This document shows positions 36,526 through 51,554 of a DNA stretch of 64,000 nucleotides, in pieces. The position numbers and the translations under genes are program-made. The notes under the pieces were generated by a model, which had not been told where the DNA came from, did not search any database, and was given only the letters and a program-made list of their open reading frames with translations. Source of the stretch: Tillus elongatus. Its lineage: Eukaryota; Arthropoda; Insecta; Coleoptera; Cleridae. Positions within the stretch are counted from its first letter, which is position 1; each line of letters opens with the position of its first letter. The DNA is taken from positions 149,327,769-149,391,768 of the forward strand of contig OZ023265.1 in the NCBI GenBank assembly GCA_964006375.1. The letters are read 5' to 3'.

Positions 36526-37358
36526 TTATTTAGTAATAAGCTTTACAGATTGTAACCAACAATACATTAGTCAACTTTAAGAGCTATTAAATCTGGAGTA
36601 ACTTGTCAAAAATAATATACGTGTAAAACCAGATGCTTCTGCTTTATCACAACATATAAAGTCATATAAGTAATACATTTTTATAAAATAAAAATTCTCA
36701 CAAATAAAAGCAACTACTTTTAGAGTTGTTTTTTTCTTTGGGAAATGGATATTCATGTTTAAAATTGATTTGCTCTCCATCAAGACAAATTTAAATTCAC
36801 ATGGAATCTCTAGTTGTAATATTGGATAATCGTTTTCATAATGCATCAAAGAGTGTATTGATTAAAATAGTTTAGGATCTACCTATTATTTACTTAGTTA
36901 ATTATATACTTCACTTAAAAAATTTAAACTAACCCAGGATATAGATTCTGGGGTCTTAATTTGCGCCAGTTTCGCTAAAAAACGATGTGATTACCAATTA
37001 ATAACTATTTACAGAATCACTCATTTTCGATTATCAATTATTATTGAAAAGTTACATTAACTGATTTAGTTTATCCAATTACTGTGCAATATCTTCATCA
37101 GAGCCAAGATACTCTCGTTTACTCAATTATTGTAATTACTAGACATAATTTCATTGATTGGATGTTATTAAAGTAATCACTTTTAACTACCCAGAAATAT
37201 AGTTAAGTTATTAGTGCCACCATATTCTGTCAACGATTATCTCGTTAAAGGAAATTAAAACTTATGTAATCTGTTACAAAATAGACTCGCTCCTTCATAC
37301 AGATTAACTACTTAGGCAGTCTAGGTACATTTTATGAATGTTAGTAGGAAGAAAATGT
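36526..37358. other. no gene seen
   Basis: AT-rich, no recognised coding or repeat pairing. Confidence 0.5.
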
Positions 37359-38886
37359 TCGGGACGCAGCAACTGCGTTATGGTAGTGAATTTTCATAAA
37401 AATGTTTTTAATAGCAAATATGTTTTATAAGAAAGCATGCATCAAATTTGGTTTCATCAAAATGACTTGATTGTTTGAAAATTTAGAAAAATTTCCGAAA
37501 GTAAACTTAAAGTGTTCCCGAAAAAACTGGTTTCTTGGTCAACCTTATAGGTTAATAGCAAATTGAGCTATTCAACTTTTGAAGCATTAAATGAAAATTC
37601 ACTACCATAACGCACTTTCTGCGTCCCGAATTTCTTTTCTTACAAATATGTATTATATTTCGATGGAAAATGCAAAAATTCAATAAAATAAGGCGTGTTC
37701 GATTAAAAAAAAATTTGAATCACCAACGACTTATGGGCCACTCTGTAATTGTAGAAATATTTTTTTAAGTAGCTCAAGACACCCTATAATTAATGTATAC
37801 AATTTTTTCTCGTATCTTGTATAATAATGATTATTATTGATTTTTTTACGAAAATTCGACAAAAATTATATACCATTAAACGATAAACTTTATAGCCAAG
37901 ACTACTGCCAAATTATCAGAGAAAGGATCTATTTGAAATGAATTTTCTGGAAATCTTTTAGTAAAATGAAGGACAATGGCGTTTGAAACTAAGACTTCAC
38001 GCTTTGTAAAACATTTTGTAAAATGCAAAAAAGCAATAACGGGTTCGAAAAAAAAAAGAAAATTTATATCAACAACGACTTATGGGCCACCCTGTGATTC
38101 TAGAAATAATTTTCCGAAAATAAAGTTAAATGTTGGTTTCCTAACCAACAAAACTTAGGTTAATAGCAAATTGAGTTATTGAAATTTGAAGGATTTAATG
38201 AAAATTCGCTACTAAAACGCACTTACTGCGTCCAGATTTTTTTCTTACATGCATCGTATTTCGATAAAAAATGCAAAAATGCATTAACGAATATGTTCTA
38301 CGTAAATTGGTTAAAAATTATAGACCGTTAAACCATAAACTTCACTAAACCTACAGCGAAAACATCAAGTTAACTAAACCGACAGCCAAAGCATCAGAGA
38401 AAGGGTCTATTTGAAATGAATTTTCTGTAAACATTTTAGTAAAATGAAGGGCAATGACGGTTGAATCTGAAACTTAAGGGTTCGCAGAACACTATTCTTG
38501 CAACATTTTCTTTTCACAATCCGTATTTGTTTTACGTTCTTTGCCTAAACATTCGCAATTTTGACGTGTCAAATTGCGAGTTTGACGTTTTGGGGAAAAC
38601 TCCAAAATTTGTTTCTTTATCTGCCCGTAACTTTTTTGTTTTTAAACTTAAAGACTTAAGTTTTGGTACGTGGTTCACTCTTTATAATACAAATACGCTC
38701 ATCAAATTTGGTTGCCCTTACTTTGTTATTTCCGGAGATTTAATTTTTTTTAGAAAGAAAAAGCAAAATTTTCCGGGAAAACCCTTTCCGAATTTCCTGG
38801 CTAACGAACTTATCCAACCACTTGCAAAATGAAGGTATTGACCAAATTTGATCAAGATCGGTCCACTATTTTTTGAGTTATCGGTA

Positions 38887-38982
<96 letters not shown>

Positions 38983-39028
38983 CACGGATCTCCCCATTAG
39001 TGAATGTTTTTAAGAAAATTCACTAAAA
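37359..39028 (-). repeat. HINE-like element, copy D, with duplicated 3' module
   Basis: On the minus strand: 5' palindrome (39005-39028), block A mostly deleted, (TA)n at 38891-38981, block B, then an internal 3'-type terminus (ACGCACTTACTGCGTCCAGA near 38217-38236), another stretch of block B (37650-38000) and a full 3' module ending at 37359. It looks like one copy fused to the 3' part of another, giving two 3' termini in series. Confidence 0.65.
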
Positions 39029-39606
39029 AAGCGATATTTTTGAATTTTGCATCCCATATTTATTACCAAATACTACATTTAATGTGGGACTAAAATGAGA
39101 CTTATTTGAAACAATATATCTACTTACAAAAATAAATAAAATAACATTGTGGAGTAAACGTATCCTGTCAAAATCATCACGGTGATTATCAGGTTCAGTT
39201 CCAACAAGATGGAGCACATTCTCACTTTCATTTGAAAATAACTAATTAACGCTAACAGCAATAAAGTAGGTTCTATATAATGAAAATATACAAATACATC
39301 AACCTATTACATTATTAGAACTATTTTCAGTATAGTTAAACGTATTTTGTTTAATATATTTAATTAGAAAGAAGACTTTCCAAGAAAGTGGAATCCATTA
39401 ATTCAGTTAGCTTATTTTAGACAGGGTAGTATTGTCGCATATGTGTCTTTTTACTTCCAAAGCTTCAAAAAGCCAAGTTTACGCTTGTCATTACAAAAAT
39501 GTAGTGGCTCTATGAGGTTATTGTGGGTCTATCTTGAGTATCGATATGTTTTGAAAATGTAGATTTGTCAGCGTGGTTATTTCTAAGTGCAGAAATAAGG
39601 TCGTTA
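39029..39606. other. no gene seen
   Basis: AT-rich unassigned sequence between a HINE-like copy and the TIR transposon. Confidence 0.5.
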
Positions 39607-39608
39607 TA

Positions 39609-41534
39609 CAGGGTGGCGCATTGAAAACGAAACAGACTGATTTGCGTCCAGAGAATATTTTTTTAAGAAACGCTGAAACACGTCAATTTTAATATTGAGG
39701 GGGCATGTTTTGACATAAATTTCAACTTTGCAACATCAACCCCTTAACGGTGGCGATAACAATCCTTATATTTTAAATAGGGAACATTGGTCTAGTGTTA
39801 CATCATTTGAAAGCTCTTTCTTTTCTGTATTCAGCACACAATTTTTTTTTAAGTTTTATCAACTTGTTTAAAAATTATTCACAGTTGGAGTTGCAAGAAC
39901 GTATTTCATTGATTGTGCTAAGAAATGCACTAGTTAGTCAAGTTTTCGTTATAAAAAACTAAAAACAAAACCAAACGTTCATAAATGTTTATTCAGTTAA
40001 GTAAGTGTTCAAATTGTTAACCACCAGCTTCCATACAAAGGTACAAATTTTGTTCAAAACGAGCTCTGACATTCTGGGACATTTGTGGAGTTATTAGACG
40101 GAATTCTTCAACAAGCCGTCGTCGTAATTCTTCCAGAGACTCCGGTTCTGTTACGTAAATTCTACTCTTTAAATGGCCCCATAGAAAGAAGTCTAAAGGA
40201 GTTAAATCCGGTGATCTAGGGGGCCACTCAATAGCACCTCTACGCCCAATCCATTGCTCTGGAAACTCTCTGTTCAAAAACTCCCTAACATGTTGTGAAA
40301 AATGCGGAGAAACTCCATCTTGTTGAAACACTAATTGATTTTCTTGATAGCGATCATCATTTTCAACAACGTCAATTAATATAGGGTAAACGATATCTTC
40401 TAATAACGCTAAATACATTTCGCCCCTCAAATTGCCATTAAGAAAAATTGGTCCGATTAAACGGTCTCCAAAAATGCCAGTCCAGACATTCAATTTCTGT
40501 GGAGTTTGAGTGTGGACTTCGTGAAAATTTCTTGAAATATTATCTGCCCAATAACGACAATTATGACGATTGACTGTAGAGTTTAATAAAAACGTACACT
40601 CGTCTGAAAAACAGATATTGAACAGAAAGTTCCCGTTATCAGCTATTCGTGCAGACATGACTCCACAAAACTCCAGCCGCCGATCAAAATCATCTTCATT
40701 CAGTTGTTGTACAAGATGAATTTTATACGGGTGAAATATATGATGCTTCAATATTCGCTGAATAGTTTTTGTTTTGATGTTTGAAACAGTGGCCAATATT
40801 CTCGTGCTCAAAGTTGGGTCTGCAGCAATTTGTCCTAAAACTTCAATCTCAGTAGTCTCATTTCTAACCGGAAATTCACGTTCAGGATCCCGTTTTTGTT
40901 TTTGTTGTTGAACCACTTTGTCGAAACTTTGCAACTAACTCCAAAATGTATTTTCTGTTAACATGTCTGTTCGGATGTCGTTTATTAAACAAGTTTGCAG
41001 TACAGTTGGCACAGTCATCGTTTTTGAAAAAAAGAGTAATTATTTCAACTTTTCTACAGAATACACCATTGTGAAATTAATTGTCGGTAGTACTATCAAG
41101 TATCAAACCGACCGATAAACTAAAATAATAAACCGCATTTCTCTCATTCAGATAAGAAATGTTCTGATAGTCAATTTTTTGTTTACAAACCAACAAAACA
41201 TTGACTATCAGCACATTTATTGTCGGAATGAGTGAAATGCGTTTTTGCAACTTCAACTGTGAATAATTTTTAAACGAGTTGATAAAACTTCCAAAAAAAT
41301 TACTGTGCTGAATTCAGAAAAGAAAGAGCTTTTAAGTGATGTAACACTCGACCCATATTCCCTATTTAACATATAAGGGTTGTTATCACCACCCTTAAGG
41401 GGTTGATGTTGCAAAGTTGAGTTTTGTGTCAAAACATGTCCCCCTCAATTTTAAAATTGACGTGTTTCAGCGTTTCTTAAAAAAAAATTATCTGGACGCA
41501 AATCGGTCTGTTTCGTTTGCAATGCGCCACCCTA
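39609..41534 (-). mobile_element. complete TIR transposon, DD41D Tc1/mariner-type
   Basis: 1,926 bp, flanked by TA on both sides (39607-39608 and 41535-41536). Termini are CAGGGTGGCGCATTG (left) and its inverted copy (right), with long inverted repeats of about 330 bp. It encodes one transposase on the minus strand with a frameshift near its start. A second copy lies at 60944-62488. Confidence 0.85.
40017..41069 (-). pseudogene. DD41D transposase, frameshifted
   Basis: The ancestral start is ATG at 41067-41069 (MVYSVE), but a 4-bp deletion right after it shifts the frame, and another indel lies near 40900. From 40934 to the stop at 40017 the frame is open for 305 residues. It includes the helix-turn-helix part (TRILATVSNIKTKTIQRIL), the first catalytic D in FSDECTF, an NVWTGIFGDRLIGP segment, the second D in QQDGVSPHF and the third in SPDLTPLDFFLWG. 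Between the last two there are 41 residues, hence DD41D. Elements of this spacing in the Tc1/mariner superfamily include rosa-like families, but I have not aligned them. The active-site residues are intact while the N-terminus is not. Confidence 0.8.
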
Positions 41535-41536
41535 TA

Positions 41537-42238
41537 CAGAACCTGCGTTATTGCTGTTATAGTTAGTTTGACGCACTTTGGGTCCAGGGGCTGACATCAT
41601 TATCACTGTACCATTGAGGCGGCTGATAAAAACATAAATTTGAATGTTATTTTTGTTATGTCATATAGTGTTGTATCTTGTGTATCGTAAGAATTAAAAA
41701 TATATAATGACGAAGGCTTTCATTGTTCGAATAATTTTTGAAAAGTACACTATACATTTAAGTTCACCAAGTGAAATATTTAATTCACATGGTATAATTA
41801 TGTATTGTTGAGATACGTATGGTGTAAAATTGGTTATTGCAAGTTATTTTAGGCGTGAGATTGATTCTGTAAGCACGAGATCAAATTTTATGAAAAGCCA
41901 TAAATTGTCTGTTACACATTTTATGTAACCTCTGAAATGAAACCGCTTCCTCCGTTATACGCAAAGGAATTATTGCTTGTTTTATGTCATCAGCTTTTTC
42001 AGCTTGTTTGAATAAAAATTTTGGCACCGTGAACTTTGCCGCGTTTAATATGCACTTTTCACTCAGAATTACAATTAGGCAATTTTAAAAACGAGTTCTG
42101 TTTTATGCTCACCCGAAAGTTTAATATTTCAAAAATGGTTGCGGATTTGCAGGTTGCTCAGAAAAAAAGATAGAGTTGAATAAAAGAAACATTAAAGTTT
42201 AATAAGTTTTGGCGCAGTAACGGCCTCAGTGTAGTGCC
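41537..42238. other. no gene seen
   Basis: AT-rich unassigned sequence. Confidence 0.5.
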
Positions 42239-45640
<3,402 letters not shown>

Positions 45641-45649
45641 GAAAATTCC

Positions 45650-46728
45650 ACTACCATTCCTTTCGCAAGTCGCTTGGATAATTTTGTTAGCCAGGAGCGA
45701 GGTTTTCGCGGAAAAATTTGTGTTTTCATTCGCAAAATATTTATATCTCCAAAATTAACAAAGTAAGGGCAACCAAATTTGGTAAGCTGGTTTATATCGT
45801 TATAGGTGTGCCACCTACCAAAATTTAACTCTGTAGGTCAAAAGACAAAAAAGTTATGGGCATTTAAAGAAAAATAAATTGGGGGTTTCCTCAAAACGTC
45901 AAAGTGACAATTGAAAACGTCAAACTTCGCAACATTTAGGCAAATAACTTGAATCTAATACGATCTATGGAAAGAAAATGTCTCAAGAAGAATGTTTTAC
46001 ATACACCGAACTCTTAGTTTCAACCGTCATTGTCCTTCATTTTACTAAAATATTTCCAGAAAATTCATTTCTAATAGACCCTTTCTCTGATGCTTGGCAG
46101 TAGCCTTAGCTATAGAGTTTAATGTTTAATGGTATATAATTTTTGTCGAATTTTCGTAAAAAAACAATAAAGCTCAATATATTCGTTATTATACAAGATA
46201 TGAAAAAATATTGTATACATTAATTATACGGTGTTTTGAGCTACATCTTAAAAAATTATTGCGACAATCACAGGGTGGCCCATAAGTCGTTGGTGATACA
46301 AATAATTTTTTTTGTCGAAAACGCCTTATTTTTTTGCATTTTCCATCGAAATATAATGCATGTTTGTAAGTTAAGAAATTCTGGAGGCAGCAAGTGCGTT
46401 GTGGTTGCGAATTTTGATTATATGCTTCATATTTGAAAAGCTCAATTTGCTATTAACCTATAAGGTTGACCAAGAAACGGATTTTTCAGTAACACTTTTG
46501 GTTTACTTTTGGAAATTTCTGTACAATCAAGTTATTTTGATGAAACATGGCACATTGTTTTTACTATATATGTTATACTGGTAATCAAATTTGATGCCTG
46601 CTTTTTCTATATAGGTTATACTGGTAACCAAAATTGATGTCTGCTTTCTTAAAAAGAAAACACACATATTTGCAATAAAAACATTTTTATGAAAATTCAC
46701 TACCATAACGCACTTGCTGCGTCCCGAG
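45650..46728 (+). repeat. HINE-like element, copy E, right part
   Basis: Resumes in block B (TTCCTTTCGCAAGTCGCTTGG) and continues to a full 3' module bounded by inverted GCAGCAAGTGCGTTGTGG (near 46387) and CCATAACGCACTTGCTGCGT (46703-46722). It ends CCCGAGATTTTTTATT. About 70 bp between the TA array and block B are missing at the LINE junction. Confidence 0.7.
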
Positions 46729-46846
46729 ATTTTTTATTATTACAAAAATTTTATTTCCATACAAATGGACCAAATAAATAAGACTCCGATCTTAGTACAC
46801 ATTTAGTGAATCTTCATGAAATAAATGTGACGCCTCTATTATTATT

Positions 46847-46909
<63 letters not shown>

Positions 46910-47269
46910 CTTTATTGATTACAGAATTACATACAATTCTATTTCAATGTCGAAAGGCGAACAGTCGCCAAAAAGTATTAAACTTAAATCATGAATATAA
47001 ATCAAAAACATCCACTTTACAAATGACATCAAAAAAAAAGAAAAAAACTCAGAATTCCTAACAATCAGTACCATAAAATGTAAACATTGGCAGATTAATA
47101 TGACTTCCTCTCTGTTTTCCCTTCTTTAACGTTCGTATATTCACTTGTGCCTGCCTGACCCCGCCCACTTTTACCCTTTTAGCCAGCAAACACACATCCA
47201 CCCAACTCTCCTGCAAACCGCCAAATAAGAGGACTATAGCAATAAAGCTAAGTAAACGATAACAGAAAT

Positions 47270-47605
47270 TTATTCATTCACAATAAAAGCCCTCAGTCTC
47301 AAGATTTCCGATAAGTAATGAACAATCGTTTTAATCAGGCAGCATGTGGGATCAGCAAGAGTAGCTTCCAAAGTTCCAACAGACTTTAAGTCATTTAATA
47401 AAGGCGTTCTAAGTGGCTCATATATAGGACAATCAAATAAGACGTGGATGAGCGTCTCATCCCTCTGCAGGTTGCATATTGTGCAAATCTCTTGAAATTT
47501 TAAAGAATAGTGACTACCGAAAATAGAAAGAGTTAAAGACCTCTTGTAGGAACAACGTATTTCGGCGATCACTCTCTTATAGGTAATGGAAAAACTCAAC
47601 CGCAA
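47270..47605 (-). pseudogene. LINE C-terminal zinc-motif segment
   Basis: 111 codons with IRCSYKRSLTLSIFG and the C..C....ETLIHVLFDCP.Y motif found at the end of many non-LTR ORF2 proteins. It is separated from the RT segment by about 200 bp of broken frame. Confidence 0.6.
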
Positions 47606-47815
47606 ATAAGTATTGTTAAATCCTTCAAGACTGTATAAATCTCAGTACAGCAAGGTATAACGTGAGTTAGAAATAGCGTCCAAATCGTTGTCTTTAAGGG
47701 TAGTTAGATATTTATCAAGAATACTGTGCTTTTTACTTTTAAGAGTAGCGCAAGAAAGATTTACCCACACGTCTTCGAAGCCTAGCTTAACAACAATGTC
47801 CCCAACTTGATTGAG

Positions 47816-48520
47816 CTAATTGTACTGTGGCGCAACATTCCTAAGTTGCAGCATTCGAACCAAGCATTTCTTCGGCAAACGACTATCATCTAAAGAAAGC
47901 AACTCTTGCAACCATTCGAGTGTCTGCTTGAAAACAGTATATTCAAGATAAATTACGCCAGCTTCCCTTCTAACTATAGGATCGGGAGTTGTTTTAGGTA
48001 GATGGAGGATATATTTAAAGAAGCCTACTTGTACCTTCTCTACAATATTGACATATCGTAAACCCCAGATTGGGAGGCAATGTCTAAGGGCGCCTATAGT
48101 AACAGAGTTATACAACTCCAGAACAGAAGTCCATGGAACACCCCTATGCTTTCCCAGAAGTGAAAATGCTGCCCCAAATGAAGCTTTTGACCTATTGTAA
48201 ATAGACTTTGACATCTCCAAGAAAAGCGATGATGTGGAAAACAAAATCCCCAAGTAAGAAAACGAAGAAACAGTATTCAAAGTCTTGTCACCGTAATAAC
48301 ATTTTACGCTATTATTAGTTGCTCCTGATCTAGCAAAACGCATCACTTTAGTTTTATCAATATTGACTACTAGATCGTTACTCACACTGTAGGATTCCAG
48401 TATATTGATATTTTTCTGCAGGTTAATGGGAGAATCTGCCAACAGAATTAAATCGTCAGCGTATAAAAGCATGACAACATCTTTTTGACCATCGAGGTCG
48501 ATACCTCTAGCAAGATGCAA
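47816..48520 (-). pseudogene. LINE reverse transcriptase segment
   Basis: 234 codons containing the catalytic box LLYADDLILLADSPINLQKN, the IDKTKVMRF motif, FSYLGILFSTSS and a thumb with LELYNSVTIGALRHCLPIWG. The upstream fingers domain lies in a different frame beyond 48520. Confidence 0.78.
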
Positions 48521-48669
48521 TTAACCTAAGCCACCCCACGATAGTTCAAAGGATTCTGCCATGGACCTCCTTTATGTAGCATAACTAAATTTACGTTAGA
48601 CCAGTTCGATGGTATAACCCCAGTCTTTAAAACTATTAAATAAATTGAGAAGGTATAATAACCAGTTCT

Positions 48670-48858
48670 TTACCAATTTTTTTTTAGAAATTCATAAGAG
48701 ATTCCATCATTGCCCGGAGATTTTCTACTTTTTGCATGACTAATGCTATTTTTTAATTCAGTCAATGGAATTGGATCATCCAAGAATGGATCCCTGACAT
48801 CTGCAAATGAGAAATCTCTATTACTAATATAAACGTCGCCATGGTGATACTGGCGCAT
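48670..48858 (-). pseudogene. LINE reverse transcriptase fingers segment
   Basis: 62 codons ending KSRKSPGNDGISYEFLKKNW, the KS.GPDGI-type motif that opens the reverse transcriptase domain. This is the 5' limit of what survives of this LINE. Confidence 0.65.
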
Positions 48859-48870
48859 GTGTCTGTGTGA

Positions 48871-49595
48871 TAACTTAAAAATTAATTGCCTAACCGATGT
48901 TGATCAAACTTGGCAAGTATGTTCCTTTTGTAAATCTCTTGGACGACTTCGTTAACCTGTCCAAAAAATATAGTTTTACTGAAAAAAATTCTCCAACAAT
49001 AATAAAGTACTTTGACGAAATTTGATACACGTGTGACCTCAATATGTAGCTACCAAAATGAAAGTTTTTATGATATAAGAAGATTAACTAAAATCGATTT
49101 TGATCAAACTTGGCAAGTACGTTTAACTTGGACGCGTTCGTTACCCCGCCCAATCGGCTCAGTTTGTCGCAAAGAAAATTAAGTTTTTTACTGGAAAAAT
49201 ATATTTCCCATTTCCCAAACAATAATAAAGTACTTTGACGAAATTTGTTACACTTGTGATCTCAATATTTATCTACCAAAATGGAAGTTTTTATGATATA
49301 AGAAGATTAACTTATAACCGATTTTGATCAAACTTGACAAGTACGTTTAACTTGGACGAGTTCGTTAACCCGCCCAATCGCACCAGTTTTTTGCAAAGAA
49401 AATAAAGTTTTTTACTGGAAAAAATATATTTCTCAAACAATAATAAAGTACCTTGACGAAATGTGACACACTTGTGGCCTTAGTAGAAACATATACACCT
49501 ACCAAAATTGAAGTTTCTATGATAATAAAAATTAAGTTATTAGAGTTTGAAACAAATTCACTGGCATAACGCACTTACTACGTTCGAAATTTTTA
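48871..49595 (+). repeat. diverged HINE-like copy F with internal tandem repeats
   Basis: Three successive units beginning GATCAAACTTGGCAAGTA (near 48901, 49100 and 49326, spacing about 200 and 225 bp) resemble block B of the family, including a GTTCGTTAACCCGCCCAATC segment. The end, AACGCACTTACTACGTTCG near 49567-49587, is a mutated family 3' terminus. No (TA)n array or 5' palindrome is attached. Confidence 0.55.
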
Positions 49596-50101
49596 TAAAC
49601 AATATTTTACAAGGCCAAACCGATTTGAAATCAGACTGTCTACCCAATCACAAGGCAAGAAGCAAATATTTATTTTTTCACAATTGAGTGTCAAAATCGG
49701 ATATTTTTAGACAAAGATTCTGAAGCAAATTCAGCTTGTAAAGAACAAGTGTTTCATGTACTGTGTTTCACAAAGTTCCAAGTTTCTGTTTCAATATTTG
49801 CTAATTAAAATGTTTGGAGAATATTTATTTAAAATGGATTTTTTGCCAGTTTGGATATGACTGGCCGGTTGTAAAAAGTCAATGTCATATTAATTGATTT
49901 TTAAATGAAAATTTCGAAACAAACACGGGTTATGGCGAACAAAGTATTGCATTACATCTGTTCGATATGTTCTTAAATTTGTTTGAATTGTTACCTAGAT
50001 CATTTCATTTGCCTAAATTGTGTCCAAAAACTGTATTTGGAGTAGACTTTTGTTTGCCATTCTCAAATGAAAAACTATAGTATTTTATCAGTTTTAAAAA
50101 G

Positions 50102-50145
50102 TCCGGACGCAGCAAGTGCATTATGCTAGCGAATTTTCATTAAAA
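50102..50145 (-). repeat. solo HINE-like 3' terminus
   Basis: GTCCGGACGCAGCAAGTGCA followed by TTATGCTAGCGAATTTTCATT is the reverse complement of the family end. A second, more diverged one lies at 50202-50240. Confidence 0.5.
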
Positions 50146-50284
50146 GTAATTGGTTTCATCAAGAAATTGTTATCTATATAGTAAAAAGAGTATTTAAAAT
50201 GTCTGGGTCAGCAAGTGGGTTATGGCTGCAAATTTTTAAAAATATGCTTCGAATCCCAATTAAGCTAGAATGTTCAATTTTAAT

Positions 50285-50525
50285 ACGTAGTAAAACCTCA
50301 ATAAAAACAGCATGGGTACTAAATTTTATTAATCGTCATACTTATCGGAGATACAGATTTGTTTTTTAAAAACTTTTCCATTTGAAAAATAGGTTCGATC
50401 TGGTTGGCTGAAACCAAATCATTCAAGCGATTAACGTGGGAAAATACATGCCACGTTTATAATTTGGAAGGCGTCCTTTTGTAAATAAAAATTACATTTT
50501 CTTCTGAAAACTTTTATAAAATGCT
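50285..50525. repeat. dispersed repeat, partner at 63.65-63.90 kb
   Basis: Direct, diverged match to 63650-63895. Shared stretches include CCACGTTTATAATTT and TTTTGTAAATAAAAAT. Both also carry a related GGTTCGAT segment. No function was recognised. Confidence 0.5.
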
Positions 50526-51440
50526 GAACACTTTTTGAGGCGTCCTCGATTTCTCCCTGTTAATACATTCAAACAAACGCATTCTGTTGTTAGAAACTGC
50601 CTCCAAACTTTTTCCTTTTCTTGTAAAAAACTGCTTTTCTGTCACTATAGAAAGTATGTTTAACTTAGCGGAAGTCACCAACCCTTTTTAACGGTGAATG
50701 ATATACAGTGAAAAGGCATTAAAAGTTTCAAGTAAACCAAAATGTTTTAGGGAGCAAATTCATTCTTACTTTGGCTTTATCGGTGCTAAATTAACTACAA
50801 GTATAAAATATTTTAGAATTTCAATCTGGCAAGATATAAAATTAAGAAACTGTTAGCATTTCATAATCTAAATTTTACCAGTTGGTACTATTGCGAGTAC
50901 ATTCTTAGTCGAAAAAATTTGAATATACATTGCACTTTTTGTCAAATATCTTCCATTTTTTTAGCGAATTGTCTTAGAAATCAAGTCGCTTATAACGAGA
51001 ACGACGGAAGCAATTGAGTTTGGATGAATTTGGAGACCTTCTGTCTCGAAATTTCCCGTGAAAACATTAGGGACAGCCAAAATATACCACAACAGGAACA
51101 ACAGAGCCACTCCTCTCAAGACCATAAAGCGTTCGTACCATATGATACGTGTCAGCGACAACATAACATAAAAAACATCCTCACAAGAACAAACACTGTC
51201 AAGTATATAATTAAAACTCCGAAGGATACGATTACAAATAAATCCAATGGAGTTTACTAGTAATATTACCCACCAGACTAATGACACCCATAACTACCCA
51301 GGTAGACACTCCACTATGAAGGACGCAACTTCATCAAGCGGCACTTAGAACTGTCTAGGGTTGAACACACTGAGTCCTTTAAAACGATTTCCAGTCAGAT
51401 CTAAGGTGTAGGCAGTTTCAGGCTCCGAACTACAATCACT
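50526..51440. other. no clear gene; one short membrane-type frame
   Basis: On the minus strand 50961-51287 is open for 108 codons and rich in hydrophobic residues, including MVLRGVALLFLLWYILAVP, which resembles a signal peptide. No homology was recognised and no splice pattern could be confirmed. It may be chance or part of an old gene. Confidence 0.3.
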
Positions 51441-51447
51441 TATATAC

Positions 51448-51541
<94 letters not shown>

Positions 51542-51554
51542 GGCAGTATATATA
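51441..51554. repeat. (TA)n array enclosed by inverted repeats
   Basis: TATACTGCCA on the left and TGGCAGTATA on the right flank about 43 TA units (51453-51539). The whole segment can fold into a single long hairpin. No HINE-like blocks flank it. Confidence 0.8.

Larger units (their letters stand above)
46837..48870 (-). mobile_element. LINE remnant with (ATT)-type tail, 5'-truncated
   Basis: Minus-strand element. Its 3' end reads AATAAAGTTTATT followed by an (ATT)n/(TTA)n tail, which on the plus strand is the array at 46837-46908. The ORF survives as three open blocks: 48670-48858 (KSRKSPGNDGISYEFLKKNW), a disrupted stretch with HKGGPWQNPLNYRG, 47816-48520 with LLYADDLILLADSP, and 47270-47605 with CTICNLQRDETLIHVLFDCP. 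The order matches RT fingers, palm and C-terminal zinc motif. The clade is uncertain. Confidence 0.72.
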
